NCBI RefSeq assembly: GCF_900115975.1
Contig: NZ_FOYM01000001.1
Span: 124,001 to 188,000 of the forward strand
Direction of reading: 5' to 3'
Source of the DNA: Desulfoscipio geothermicus DSM 3669
GTDB lineage: Bacteria; Bacillota; Desulfotomaculia; Desulfotomaculales; Desulfallaceae
Length of the DNA: 64,000 bases
In this document: piece by piece, positions 24,049 through 32,396 of the stretch
Layout: the number at the start of each line of letters is the position of its first letter
Position numbering within the stretch: position 1 is the first letter of the stretch
The notes under the pieces: generated by a model
Told to the model about the DNA's origin: nothing
The model's database searches: none
Seen by the model: only the letters and a program-made list of their open reading frames with translations
Translations under genes and position numbers: made by a program

Positions 24049-26142
24049 ATGAGAACGGGTCCGGCTTTAGATGAAGCTTTGTCCAGGCACTTTCATTTTG
24101 AACGCTTCCGCCCGGGGCAAAAAGAGGTGATTGAAGCGGCCCTGGCCGGGGATGATGTACTGGCGGTTATGCCCACCGGCAGCGGGAAATCCCTTTGCTA
24201 CCAGCTTCCGGCCCTGTTGCTTCCCGGCCTTACCCTGGTGATTTCTCCCCTGGTGGCTTTGATGAAGGACCAGGTGGACAACCTGCATAAAAAGGATTTC
24301 TCTCAGGCCACCACGCTCAACAGCCAGCTTAATCCGGAAGAGTACCGGCTGAGGATGCGCGGTATCCGCAGCGGCGAGTATAAACTTGTTTACGTTGCGC
24401 CGGAGCGGTTACGTAACAGGTATTTTAACGAATTGATCAATGAACTGGGTGTGGATCTGCTGGTGGTAGACGAAGCCCACTGTATCTCCCAGTGGGGTCA
24501 CGATTTCCGGCCGGACTACCTCTGGATCAGGGATTTTTATGAACAACTTCCGCGGCGTCCGCGGATCATGGCCCTCACTGCCACGGCCACGCCGGCTGTC
24601 CAGCGGGACATCTTGAAGCAGCTGGGTATTCCCGGCGCCAGAAAGGTGGCGGCAAGCAGCGACCGGCCCAACCTGTATATTTCCGCCCAAAGGGTTGACG
24701 GCGAGAGGGAGAAACAGGCGGCACTGCGAGAGTTCCTCGACGGGCAACGGGGCAGCGGCATTATATACGCCGTCACCAGGAAAGAGAGCGAGGCAGTGGC
24801 CGTCTGGGTAAGAGAATCTTTGGGGATTCCCACGGGTTGCTACCATGCCGGTCTGGCTCCCAACGAGCGCGCCGGGGTGCAGGAGGCTTTCATCAGGGAA
24901 GAAATCAGGGTGGTTGTGGCCACCAACGCCTTCGGAATGGGTATCGACAAGGCCAATATTCGCTTTGTGGTCCATTACAGCCTGCCGGCCTCCCTGGAGG
25001 CCTATTACCAGGAGATCGGCAGGGCCGGGCGGGACGGCTTGCCGGCCCGGTGCCAGCTGCTGTTTTCTTTAAAAGACAAGAGGCTGCAGGAATGGATCAT
25101 TGACAACGATGCCGTCACCCGCGATGATCTGGCTCTTTTCTGGCGGGCCTGCGCCAGGCATGCGGACGGCGGGAGGTCTGCCGTACCGCTGGTTGAACTG
25201 GAGCGGGCCGGCCTGGGCGAAACCAAGCTGCGACTGGTTGTAAGCATGCTTGAGCGGCTGCAGGCTGTCAGATTGTCCGACCGGGACGAAGAATACCTTT
25301 ATGTGGAACCGGGGAAGCGCCCGGCGCCCGGGGCGGTGCAGGCCGCCCTGCAGGAGGTGGAAAACCGGCTGGCCCACCGCAAGAATAAGCTCTCTGCCGT
25401 GGTGAACTGGGCCAATACCACCCGCTGCAGAAGAGCAATGCTGCTGGAGTATTTTGGAGAAGAACCGGAAGGCAGGGCGGAGCCTTGCTGTGACAACTGC
25501 CTGGCTGCTGCGACAGGCGATCTGGAGTTTTCAAAAGAGCCGCTGGTGGTGCTGGCCTGTGTGGCGGAGCTGCAGCGGGGGGTGGGCCGCAAGAAACTGG
25601 CGGACATTCTCCGGGGCGCCGTGTCCGCTAACATGTCTGCCTTTGGGTATGACAGCCTGATCTACTACCGCAGCCTGGTGGGCAAAAGCGGAAAAGCGAT
25701 CCTGGCAGTGATCGACCGGCTCCTGGCGGACGGCTACCTTGCCTTAAAGGGCGCGGAGTATCCAGTGGTGGTTTTGACTGCGCAAGGCAGGAAAACATTG
25801 AAGAAGGGTGAGCCCCTGCCGGTAATGATTAACAAAAACAAGGTGGAAGTAAAAAAATCAGCCGACCGGCTTGTAAAGGCTGATGCAAAAATAAGTGCAT
25901 CGGCACCGGATGAGAGGGAGCTGCTGTCTGCGCTGAAAGAATTTCGCAGCAGCCTGGCCAGGCAAGAGCAAAAGCCGGCTTATATTTTCTTCCACGACAG
26001 CGTGCTCATGGAAATAGCCAGGGTCCGGCCTCGTACCCTGGCAGAACTACGGGATATAAAGGGGCTGGGAGAGAAAAAGGTTTCTGCCTATGGAAAAGAA
26101 ATCCTGTCCATTATTGAGAGTTTTCCTAATAACTTGTTATAA
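24049..26142 (+). CDS. recQ: ATP-dependent DNA helicase RecQ
   Basis: 697 residues. The superfamily 2 helicase core has Walker A 'PTGSGKS' (42-48), the DEAH box at 141-144, 'ALTATATP' and motif VI 'QEIGRAGRDG'. The RQC zinc site is visible as C-R-R... and 'CCDNC' near 470-485, and the C-terminal HRDC domain (about 620-690) is complete. It unwinds forked and recombination DNA in the 3'-5' direction. The full domain set marks a housekeeping-type RecQ rather than a short RecQ-like paralogue. It appears monocistronic, with a GGAGG ribosome binding site. Confidence 0.95.
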   Translation: MRTGPALDEALSRHFHFERFRPGQKEVIEAALAGDDVLAVMPTGSGKSLCYQLPALLLPGLTLVISPLVALMKDQVDNLHKKDFSQATTLNSQLNPEEYRLRMRGIRSGEYKLVYVAPERLRNRYFNELINELGVDLLVVDEAHCISQWGHDFRPDYLWIRDFYEQLPRRPRIMALTATATPAVQRDILKQLGIPGARKVAASSDRPNLYISAQRVDGEREKQAALREFLDGQRGSGIIYAVTRKESEAVAVWVRESLGIPTGCYHAGLAPNERAGVQEAFIREEIRVVVATNAFGMGIDKANIRFVVHYSLPASLEAYYQEIGRAGRDGLPARCQLLFSLKDKRLQEWIIDNDAVTRDDLALFWRACARHADGGRSAVPLVELERAGLGETKLRLVVSMLERLQAVRLSDRDEEYLYVEPGKRPAPGAVQAALQEVENRLAHRKNKLSAVVNWANTTRCRRAMLLEYFGEEPEGRAEPCCDNCLAAATGDLEFSKEPLVVLACVAELQRGVGRKKLADILRGAVSANMSAFGYDSLIYYRSLVGKSGKAILAVIDRLLADGYLALKGAEYPVVVLTAQGRKTLKKGEPLPVMINKNKVEVKKSADRLVKADAKISASAPDERELLSALKEFRSSLARQEQKPAYIFFHDSVLMEIARVRPRTLAELRDIKGLGEKKVSAYGKEILSIIESFPNNLL

Positions 26143-26200
26143 AACAGGTGTTTTTTGACACCAGGAAAGTTTGTTCAAAAAAAAAATGTCCACTTGATGC

Positions 26201-26478
26201 TCAATTAGATTTTACGCAAAGATAAGCTTTGTTGCAGTATCCCGGCTGGTATACATTTTCTATTATGAAACCGGCTCTGGTAAGCATGCCCTCCATTACC
26301 CAGTCCAGAGTCTATTCCAGCAAGCCCCTCCTTTACTTTTTACTTCAAACCCGTCAAGCTCTCCTGTTTCAGCATCCCAAAGTTCGGTAACATCAGCATC
26401 AGTAACCGAACCATGTCTTGTTGTATATTCAGGGTATTTAGTTCTGACTACCCAGATTATACGCTCAGTAGCTTATTT
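26201..26478 (-). pseudogene. Decayed gene fragment, possibly a methyltransferase tail
   Basis: On the minus strand one open frame reads W-V-V-R-T-K-Y-P-E-Y then 'DADVTELWDAETGELDGFEV' and stops. An overlapping frame continues with 'LDWVMEGMLTRAGFIIENVY' and ends at 26201. The last part resembles the end of a small SAM-dependent methyltransferase. No start codon is available because a stop lies just upstream in frame. The fragment lies 8 nt after the ABC-2 permease stop. Protein-like composition in two joined frames is the only evidence, so this is tentative. Confidence 0.4.
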
Positions 26479-26485
26479 TGTTTTC

Positions 26486-27265
26486 CTAATCCTGCCGGTT
26501 GAAGGCCAGGGCGCCCGTTCCAACGAACAGCAAAGCCATGGCTGCCACCACCAGCAGGTCCAGGCCCAGGGAAAATTGGACCAGAAAATCACGCAAGGGT
26601 GTGTCGCCGTACATGATGTTTCGCAACGCATCCACCCCGTAGGTCAGCGGATCAAGGCGCATCAGCGTTTCCATCCAGGGAGCCACCCCCCGCAGCGGAA
26701 ACATGGCGCCGCTCAAGAAAAACAGGGGCATGATTAAAAAGTTCATGATCATCTGGAATCCTTCCATAGTTTCCATACGGGAAGCAATGGTAATACCCAG
26801 GGAAGTGATGGCAAAGGCCATGACCAGCAGCACCCCCATTAATTTTAGAACCATAAGCGGAGAGAGGGCTACCCCAATCAGCGGGGCCAGCAGTATAAAT
26901 ATGGTCCCCTGCATGACGGCCACGGTGCTGCCCCCCAGCGCTTTGCCCACGGCCACGGTCCAGCGGGGCACCGGCGCCACCAGCACTTCTTTCAGGAAAC
27001 CGAATTCCCGGTCCCACACGATGGAGATGGCCGAGTAAATGGAAGTAAAGAGCACCGCCATACCGAGGATCCCAGGGTACATGAACTGCACGTAGCTAAA
27101 TCCCGGTGGCGCATCGGGAACCTTAAAAGTGGCCGCCAGCCCGTTACCCACTATCAGCAGGTACAACAGCGGCTGGCCCAGCATACCCACTATCCGGGTT
27201 TTTTCCCGGAAAAACCGGATCACTTCCCGCAGCCAGATGATGTATATACCACGTAAATATCTCAA
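26486..27265 (-). CDS. ABC-2 type exporter permease
   Basis: 259 residues with six predicted membrane spans and the ABC-2 motif near the end of the domain ('FFLSGAMFPLRGVAPWMETLMRLDPLTYGVDALR', key block L-S-G-A-M-F-P-L). It belongs to the DrrB/NodJ family, which export drugs, lipids or polysaccharides. It overlaps the ATPase gene by 4 nt and is co-transcribed. Substrate is unknown. A long N-terminal cytoplasmic helix with 'WLREVIRFFREKTRI' is the usual ATPase-contact segment. Confidence 0.88.
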   Translation of the reverse strand: MRYLRGIYIIWLREVIRFFREKTRIVGMLGQPLLYLLIVGNGLAATFKVPDAPPGFSYVQFMYPGILGMAVLFTSIYSAISIVWDREFGFLKEVLVAPVPRWTVAVGKALGGSTVAVMQGTIFILLAPLIGVALSPLMVLKLMGVLLVMAFAITSLGITIASRMETMEGFQMIMNFLIMPLFFLSGAMFPLRGVAPWMETLMRLDPLTYGVDALRNIMYGDTPLRDFLVQFSLGLDLLVVAAMALLFVGTGALAFNRQD

Positions 27266-28239
27266 CGCCTGCGCCCCCTTCTAAACACCCGTATACGGTC
27301 CACCGCGGAAACGCTTTCTTCCCGGATCTCCCGGCCGGTCAATTTGAGAAAGACATCGTCCAGAGAAGGTTTATGCAGGGTGACGGACTTGATGTCTTCC
27401 CCCATTTCTCTGACCAGCAGGGGTATAAACGCCTCGCCCTGTTCCACTTCCACCCGCAAAATATTCCCCTGCCCGGCTGCCCGCAATCCGAACCGCTCCG
27501 CAAGGCGATCCGCCATTTCCCCGGCACGGGTAGTTAAGATGGTGATTATGTCGCCCCCCACCAGCTTTTTTAAATTGGCGGGGGTATCCATGGCCACTAT
27601 TTCGCCATGATCTATAATGGCGATGCGATGGCAGTTTTCCGCTTCCTCCATATAATGGGTGGTCATAAAAATGGTAATGTTCTCCCGTTGTCGCAGGGCA
27701 TGGATATATTCCCATATTTTGCTTCTGGTCTGGGGGTCCAGCCCCACGGTGGGCTCATCCAGAAAGAGCACCTGCGGGTAATGCAAAAAGCCCCGGGCAA
27801 TTTCCAGACGCCGTTTCATCCCGCCCGAAAAATACTTGACCGGATCGTTTAACCGGTCGGTCAACTCCACCATTTCCACCATTTCCTGCATCCGGCGTTT
27901 GAATACGCGGCTTTCCACGTTATAAAGCATAGCGTGAAAGAACAGATTTTCCCGGGCGGTGAGCCGCTCATCCAGGGAAGGGTCCTGAAAAACAAGCCCG
28001 ATAGAACGGCGCACCCGGTCCTGCTGGCGCACCACATCGTAACCGTTTATCAGTGCCCGGCCCGCGGTGGGCTTGAGCAAGGTGGCCAGCATTTTAATGG
28101 TGGTAGATTTGCCGGCGCCGTTGGGCCCCAGAAATCCAAAGACTTCACCCCGGGCCACCTGGAAACTGACGCCCCGCACCGCAGTCAAGTCTTTAAACTT
28201 GCGCACCAGGTTTTCCACCTGGATTACTGCATCACTCAT
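27262..28239 (-). CDS. ABC-2 exporter ATP-binding protein (DrrA family)
   Basis: About 325 residues. Walker A 'GPNGAGKSTT', signature 'YFSGGMKRRLEIARG', Walker B 'VLFLDEPTVGLD' and the switch His in 'FMTTHYMEEAE' are all present. The C-terminal DrrA-type extension (about 230-310, 'KPSLDDVFLKLTGREIREE', key block L-D-D-V-F-L) fits the drug/lipid exporter class. The ATG at 28237-28239 has GAGGTG five bases upstream; a TTG one codon earlier is the alternative. It energises the overlapping permease. Confidence 0.9.
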   Translation of the reverse strand: MSDAVIQVENLVRKFKDLTAVRGVSFQVARGEVFGFLGPNGAGKSTTIKMLATLLKPTAGRALINGYDVVRQQDRVRRSIGLVFQDPSLDERLTARENLFFHAMLYNVESRVFKRRMQEMVEMVELTDRLNDPVKYFSGGMKRRLEIARGFLHYPQVLFLDEPTVGLDPQTRSKIWEYIHALRQRENITIFMTTHYMEEAENCHRIAIIDHGEIVAMDTPANLKKLVGGDIITILTTRAGEMADRLAERFGLRAAGQGNILRVEVEQGEAFIPLLVREMGEDIKSVTLHKPSLDDVFLKLTGREIREESVSAVDRIRVFRRGRRR

Positions 28240-28362
28240 CAAATCACCTCAAAACAATTCTCCCTCTACTAAAATACACAATCCAGGCTATTATTTCCAT
28301 ACCATACGCCCAAAAATAATGGGTGTCCGGCAGGACACCCATGCTGACAAAGAATTTACAGT

Positions 28363-30909
28363 TTAAAAATTTTCCGCCCAGCGCACCAGAGGCAGTTCGA
28401 ATTTATCCGCCAGAAAACGGTAACTGGGCCTGACCCTGACGGTGTAGCCGTACGTCCCCTGACATAACGGCAACCTGCCTGCATAGCGGTATAGCCCATC
28501 CCCCACCCGTTCTTTAAGCTCCATGACTATCGTATTCAGATCACTGAGGTATGGCCCCCGGTCATTGCCGAAAGCGATTTCCACCACCACTTCCTCCGGG
28601 GAGATGGGCCCCAACTTCACCACCGATTCCACCGTCAATTCCTCGCCGGCCTGCATGTCCCACCGACCGTTGGTCTCGGTGCGCTCCACCTTGACATGGT
28701 GCCAATTTTCCTGCATAAACCGTTTGAACCGGCAGGCGCGCTCGGCCTCGGAAAAATTTGATTCCATGAAAGCAATTCCCCGGTTAATGGCCGGTATATA
28801 CAATTTTTCCGTGTATTCTTTCAGCATACGGGCGGAACTAAAGCGAGGGATGATCGTGCGTAACGCATTGCGGATTATGTTGATCCACCGGAAGGGAAGC
28901 CCGTCCCGGCGTTCATAATACAGCGGTATGACCTTTTCCTCCAGAACCTTGTATAGGTAATAGCTGTCGTCCAAGTCCTGATCTTCTTCATTCAAGTGCA
29001 GATTACCCGGGTGACCGATGGCAAACCCGTTTTGTCCGTTGTAGGCCTCGGGCCACCATCCGTCCAGCACGCTACAGTGCAACACCCCGTTCATGGCCGC
29101 TTTCATGCCGCTGGTGCCGCTGGCTTCCATGGGCCAGCGGGGGTTGTTCAGCCAAATGTCCACACCGTGCACCAGGTGGCGTGCGGCATTGATATCAAAG
29201 TTTTCCAGGAAAACTATCTTGCCCCTGAAAGGTTCCTCCCGGGAATAATCCAGAATTTTTTTGATTAATTCCTGGCCGGCCCGGTCATTGGGATGCGCCT
29301 TGCCGGCAAAAATAATTTGCACCGGCCTGTCCAAGTTGTTCAGCATGGCCGCCAGCCTGTCCGGGTCGCTGAAAAGCAAGGTCGCCCTCTTGTAGGTGGC
29401 AAACCGCCGGGCAAAACCAATGGTAAGGGCGTGGGGCAGCATAATGTCATCGGCTTCCATGATCAGCCCTTCCGGTTCATGGTTGCGCCGCCGCCTTTCC
29501 TTTACCTTTTCCCTGACGTATTTGATAGCCCTATCCTTCAGGATCCTGTGCGTATCCCAAATTTCCCGGTCCGGGATTTCGTCGACCCGCTGCCACATGG
29601 CTTCATCGGTGACCTGTTCCACCCAGCCGGCGCCCAGGTACCTGCTAAAAACATTTTTCCACTCCTCGGCAATCCAGGACCTGGTATGGACCCCGTTGGT
29701 CACCGAAGTTACGGGCACCTCCTCTACAGGAATCCCCGGGTAAAAGCGGTGAAACATCTGGCGGGTCACTTCCCCGTGCAGCTTGCTCACACCGTTGCAA
29801 AAAGCAGCCATGCGCATGGCCAAAAGGGTCATGTTGAACTCGTTATTCTCCGCATCCCAGCCCAGGTCCATGAAGGCATCGCAGTCCAGACCCGTATCCC
29901 GGCACAGCCCCTTTAAATATTTTTCCGCCAGGTGCCGGTCAAAAACATCATGGCCGGCCGGCACAGGGGTATGGGTGGTGAATATGGTATTGGCCCGGAT
30001 GGCCTCCCTGGCCGTGGCGGCGGAAATACCCTCGCTGACCATTTCCCGCAGCCTTTCCAGGTTTAAAAAGGCGGCGTGCCCCTCATTGATATGCCAGACA
30101 AAGGGCGTGATCCCCAGCGCCCGCAGCGCCCTGACACCACCCACCCCCAGCAGCATTTCCTGGGTGATACGCATTTCCCGCCCGCCGCCGTACAGCCGTC
30201 CGGTGATTTTCCTGTCCTCTTCCATATTCAGGGGCAAGTCTGTATCCAGTAAAATCAACCGCGATAACCCCACTTTGATCTCCCAGAGCCGGGCAAAAAC
30301 ATTGCGCCCCGGCAGTTCCAGCGATACGGTGGTATCCAGGCCGCTGGCCCCCACCACCGGCGTCATGGGCAACTCATTAAAATTAATATCCGGGTAATAG
30401 GCTTCCTGCCAGCCCGAACGGTTGATGCGCTGGTAAAAATAACCATGCTTGTACAGGAGCCCCACTCCCACGAAGGGCATACCCAGGTCGCTGGCCGACT
30501 TGGTATGATCGCCGGCCAGCACGCCCAGCCCGCCGGAATAAATAGGACATGATTCATGCAACCCGAATTCGGCGGAAAAATAAGCAATCACCTTATCCCT
30601 GTGCTGGGGGTACTTTTGCTGAAACCATTTTTCTTGGCTCATGTAGCAATCATATTCAGCCATAACGGCATCATATTTTTGCAAAAACTCCCCGTCTGCC
30701 GCCGCCCGCTCCAAATCCGCCTGGCGCACCTGCAGCAGAAATTTAACCGGATTGTGTTCCACCCGCTCCCAAAGCTGGTGATTTATTTCTTTGAACAATT
30801 CCCGAGCCGGGTTATGCCAGCTGAACCACAGGTTGTAAGACAGCTCCCGCAGGCGGCTGATCCGTTCAGGCAGTGGCGGGTTAACTGAAACAGTGCGAAA
30901 ATAAAACAT
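28363..30909 (-). CDS. Alpha-glucan (glycogen/maltodextrin) phosphorylase
   Basis: 848 residues of the divergent bacterial/archaeal alpha-glucan phosphorylase subfamily (TIGR02094-like), with an N-terminal 'ISRLRELSYNLWFSWHNPAREL' helix (key block L-S-Y-N-L-W-F-S-W) that is absent from animal-type GlgP. The catalytic region has 'YSGGLGVLAGDH', 'HINEGHAAF' and the PLP lysine at about residue 602 in 'EASGTSGMKAAMNG'. It releases glucose-1-phosphate from storage glucans in the cytoplasm. It appears to be transcribed alone; no other glycogen genes are nearby. Subfamily members often act on short maltodextrins. Confidence 0.93.
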   Translation of the reverse strand: MFYFRTVSVNPPLPERISRLRELSYNLWFSWHNPARELFKEINHQLWERVEHNPVKFLLQVRQADLERAAADGEFLQKYDAVMAEYDCYMSQEKWFQQKYPQHRDKVIAYFSAEFGLHESCPIYSGGLGVLAGDHTKSASDLGMPFVGVGLLYKHGYFYQRINRSGWQEAYYPDINFNELPMTPVVGASGLDTTVSLELPGRNVFARLWEIKVGLSRLILLDTDLPLNMEEDRKITGRLYGGGREMRITQEMLLGVGGVRALRALGITPFVWHINEGHAAFLNLERLREMVSEGISAATAREAIRANTIFTTHTPVPAGHDVFDRHLAEKYLKGLCRDTGLDCDAFMDLGWDAENNEFNMTLLAMRMAAFCNGVSKLHGEVTRQMFHRFYPGIPVEEVPVTSVTNGVHTRSWIAEEWKNVFSRYLGAGWVEQVTDEAMWQRVDEIPDREIWDTHRILKDRAIKYVREKVKERRRRNHEPEGLIMEADDIMLPHALTIGFARRFATYKRATLLFSDPDRLAAMLNNLDRPVQIIFAGKAHPNDRAGQELIKKILDYSREEPFRGKIVFLENFDINAARHLVHGVDIWLNNPRWPMEASGTSGMKAAMNGVLHCSVLDGWWPEAYNGQNGFAIGHPGNLHLNEEDQDLDDSYYLYKVLEEKVIPLYYERRDGLPFRWINIIRNALRTIIPRFSSARMLKEYTEKLYIPAINRGIAFMESNFSEAERACRFKRFMQENWHHVKVERTETNGRWDMQAGEELTVESVVKLGPISPEEVVVEIAFGNDRGPYLSDLNTIVMELKERVGDGLYRYAGRLPLCQGTYGYTVRVRPSYRFLADKFELPLVRWAENF

Positions 30910-30978
30910 ATAGTACCCTCCGTTATCTCTTTTAGGCTATTTTATTTTATCCTCTTGACGAGACAACAATGCACCCAA

Positions 30979-31101
30979 GAATAAAAAGGGGACTGGCTCC
31001 TTTTTCGTTTTTTGAAAAAGGTGCCTGTCCCCTTTTTATTCTTGCTTTTTCGTTTTTTGAAAAAGGTGCCTGTTGAAAAAGGTGCCTGTCCCCTTTTTGC
31101 G
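30979..31101. repeat. Cluster of GGGGACAGGCACC-type palindromic repeats
   Basis: On the minus strand the unit A5-GGGGACAGGCACC-T5 followed by CAAAAAACG-A5-G occurs twice (about 31000-31044 and 31045-31101), with a third diverged copy reading GGAGCCAGTCCCC at 30983-31005. Within one copy a 16-bp segment (TGAAAAAGGTGCCTGT) is duplicated in tandem. The arms AAAAAGG/CCTTTTT can form hairpins and may terminate transcription of the zinc-ribbon gene. Confidence 0.7.
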
Positions 31102-31173
31102 CACACTTTCCATAACAATAAAAAACCCGGCAACGGGTAAAAGACCGCCAACCGGGTAACCGGCGATTTTTAT

Positions 31174-31494
31174 TTAAGCCCAGGCGCTGTTTGACCGTCT
31201 GGCCTGATAACAATCTTTGCAATAAACCGGTCTGGTGCCGTTTGGTTTGAAGGGTACGCTGGTCATGGCACCGCATTCATCGCAGACCACTTCATACATT
31301 TGTCTTTCCCTGGAACCGCCGGCGCGCATATTGTTTTGCTGGCGACGCGCCTTGCGGCATTGGGGGCAACGGGCGGGTGCGTTCTCAAAGCCTTTTTCAA
31401 AAAAGAACTCTTGCTCACCGGCCGTAAAGGTAAATTCCTCACCGCAGTCCTTGCATACCAAGTTCTTGTCCGTAAAAACCATTAGCTTATCCAA
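31174..31494 (-). CDS. Zinc-ribbon domain protein
   Basis: 106 residues with three CxxC pairs: 'CKDCGEEF' near 17-24, 'CPQCRKAR' near 44, then 'CDECGAM' and 'CKDCYQAR' in the second half. This is a small zinc-ribbon protein of the type often found in anaerobic Firmicutes, with an N-terminal probable zinc-ribbon followed by a CxxC-x17-CxxC domain. The cellular role is not established. An internal ATG four codons in (MVFTDKN) is an alternative start. The protein is basic and soluble, so nucleic-acid binding is conceivable but not shown. Confidence 0.85.
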   Translation of the reverse strand: MDKLMVFTDKNLVCKDCGEEFTFTAGEQEFFFEKGFENAPARCPQCRKARRQQNNMRAGGSRERQMYEVVCDECGAMTSVPFKPNGTRPVYCKDCYQARRSNSAWA

Positions 31495-31651
31495 TGTCCT
31501 CCTTATGAATTATTCTACCCTATGGAACCTTTGACTGATGATTCACCCCTTCATAAGAAAGACAGGGAAGCACCCGCAAACAATTCCACGAGTAATTACA
31601 CTATTATAATATGAAATATTTTTTGAAAATACAATAACCCGTTAAAATTTT

Positions 31652-32206
31652 TTACACCCGCCTGGCGCGCAAAATGGTAGCCCATTTCTTTTGCCTGTTT
31701 CCGTTACCGTCGCACTCATCCTGCACCCGGTCCGCCGCCGCTGCAACCTCCACCCCCGGCGGCAGCATTTCCACGACGCAGGCGCTATCGAACCGCTGTT
31801 GCTCCCTTTCCAGGCGGTTTCGCAATTCATGGACGGTTTTTTCCAGTCGTTCCACGCGCTCCCAGGTGCTTTTTTTCTTTTCCGCTTCCACCAGGCAGGC
31901 CAGATCCCGCATCCGACTGCGCAGTTTAAAATTGTCGGCGCTCAGGCGCTCAATTTCACCGGCCATTTCCAGATACTTTTCGTTGCTGAACAGGGCATTT
32001 TCCAACTGTTCGATGCGTTCCCGGTAAATGCTGTTGGTTCTGCTCAAAGCCTCGTTTTCCACCATGTTGGCCCGCAGCTTTTCCTCCATTTCCTGGTCCT
32101 TGATCCCATTCACCAGCCGGTAGGTCAGCAGTGAGCCCACCGATGCGCCTGCACCTAACCAGGTTAAAATCACCACACCCTCGATCAGCACAGCCTTACC
32201 CTCCAT
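31652..32206 (-). CDS. Membrane-anchored coiled-coil protein of unknown function
   Basis: 184 residues. One N-terminal membrane segment (about 5-30, rich in V/L/G/A) is followed by a long helix with heptad-like leucines and many Glu/Arg/Lys (about 35-150), typical of a coiled coil, and then a short basic tail. No catalytic motif or known domain was recognised. It sits between the zinc-ribbon gene and the divergently transcribed pckA. The layout recalls DivIC/FtsL-like or YneA-like anchored coiled coils in general shape only. The gene has normal codon use for the region. Confidence 0.6.
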   Translation of the reverse strand: MEGKAVLIEGVVILTWLGAGASVGSLLTYRLVNGIKDQEMEEKLRANMVENEALSRTNSIYRERIEQLENALFSNEKYLEMAGEIERLSADNFKLRSRMRDLACLVEAEKKKSTWERVERLEKTVHELRNRLEREQQRFDSACVVEMLPPGVEVAAAADRVQDECDGNGNRQKKWATILRARRV

Positions 32207-32396
32207 TTTTGTTTTTATATTTTACTTATTCCAGCTTAAAATGGATTTTCCTTCCATGAAATTAAAAAATTTCATTCATCCAATATAGATAATCCAGCAT
32301 ATTGAATAGTGTATACAAATTTACCTAAACAAGCAGGAAAGGGTAAACCAATGCAGAATTTGATTATTAATTAATATAACATCGAGGTGAAATGCA

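Noticed and set aside
30979-31101. Possible CRISPR-like array
   Set aside because: Only two to three units with AT-rich spacers of low complexity and internal palindromes; no regular unique spacers and no cas genes nearby.
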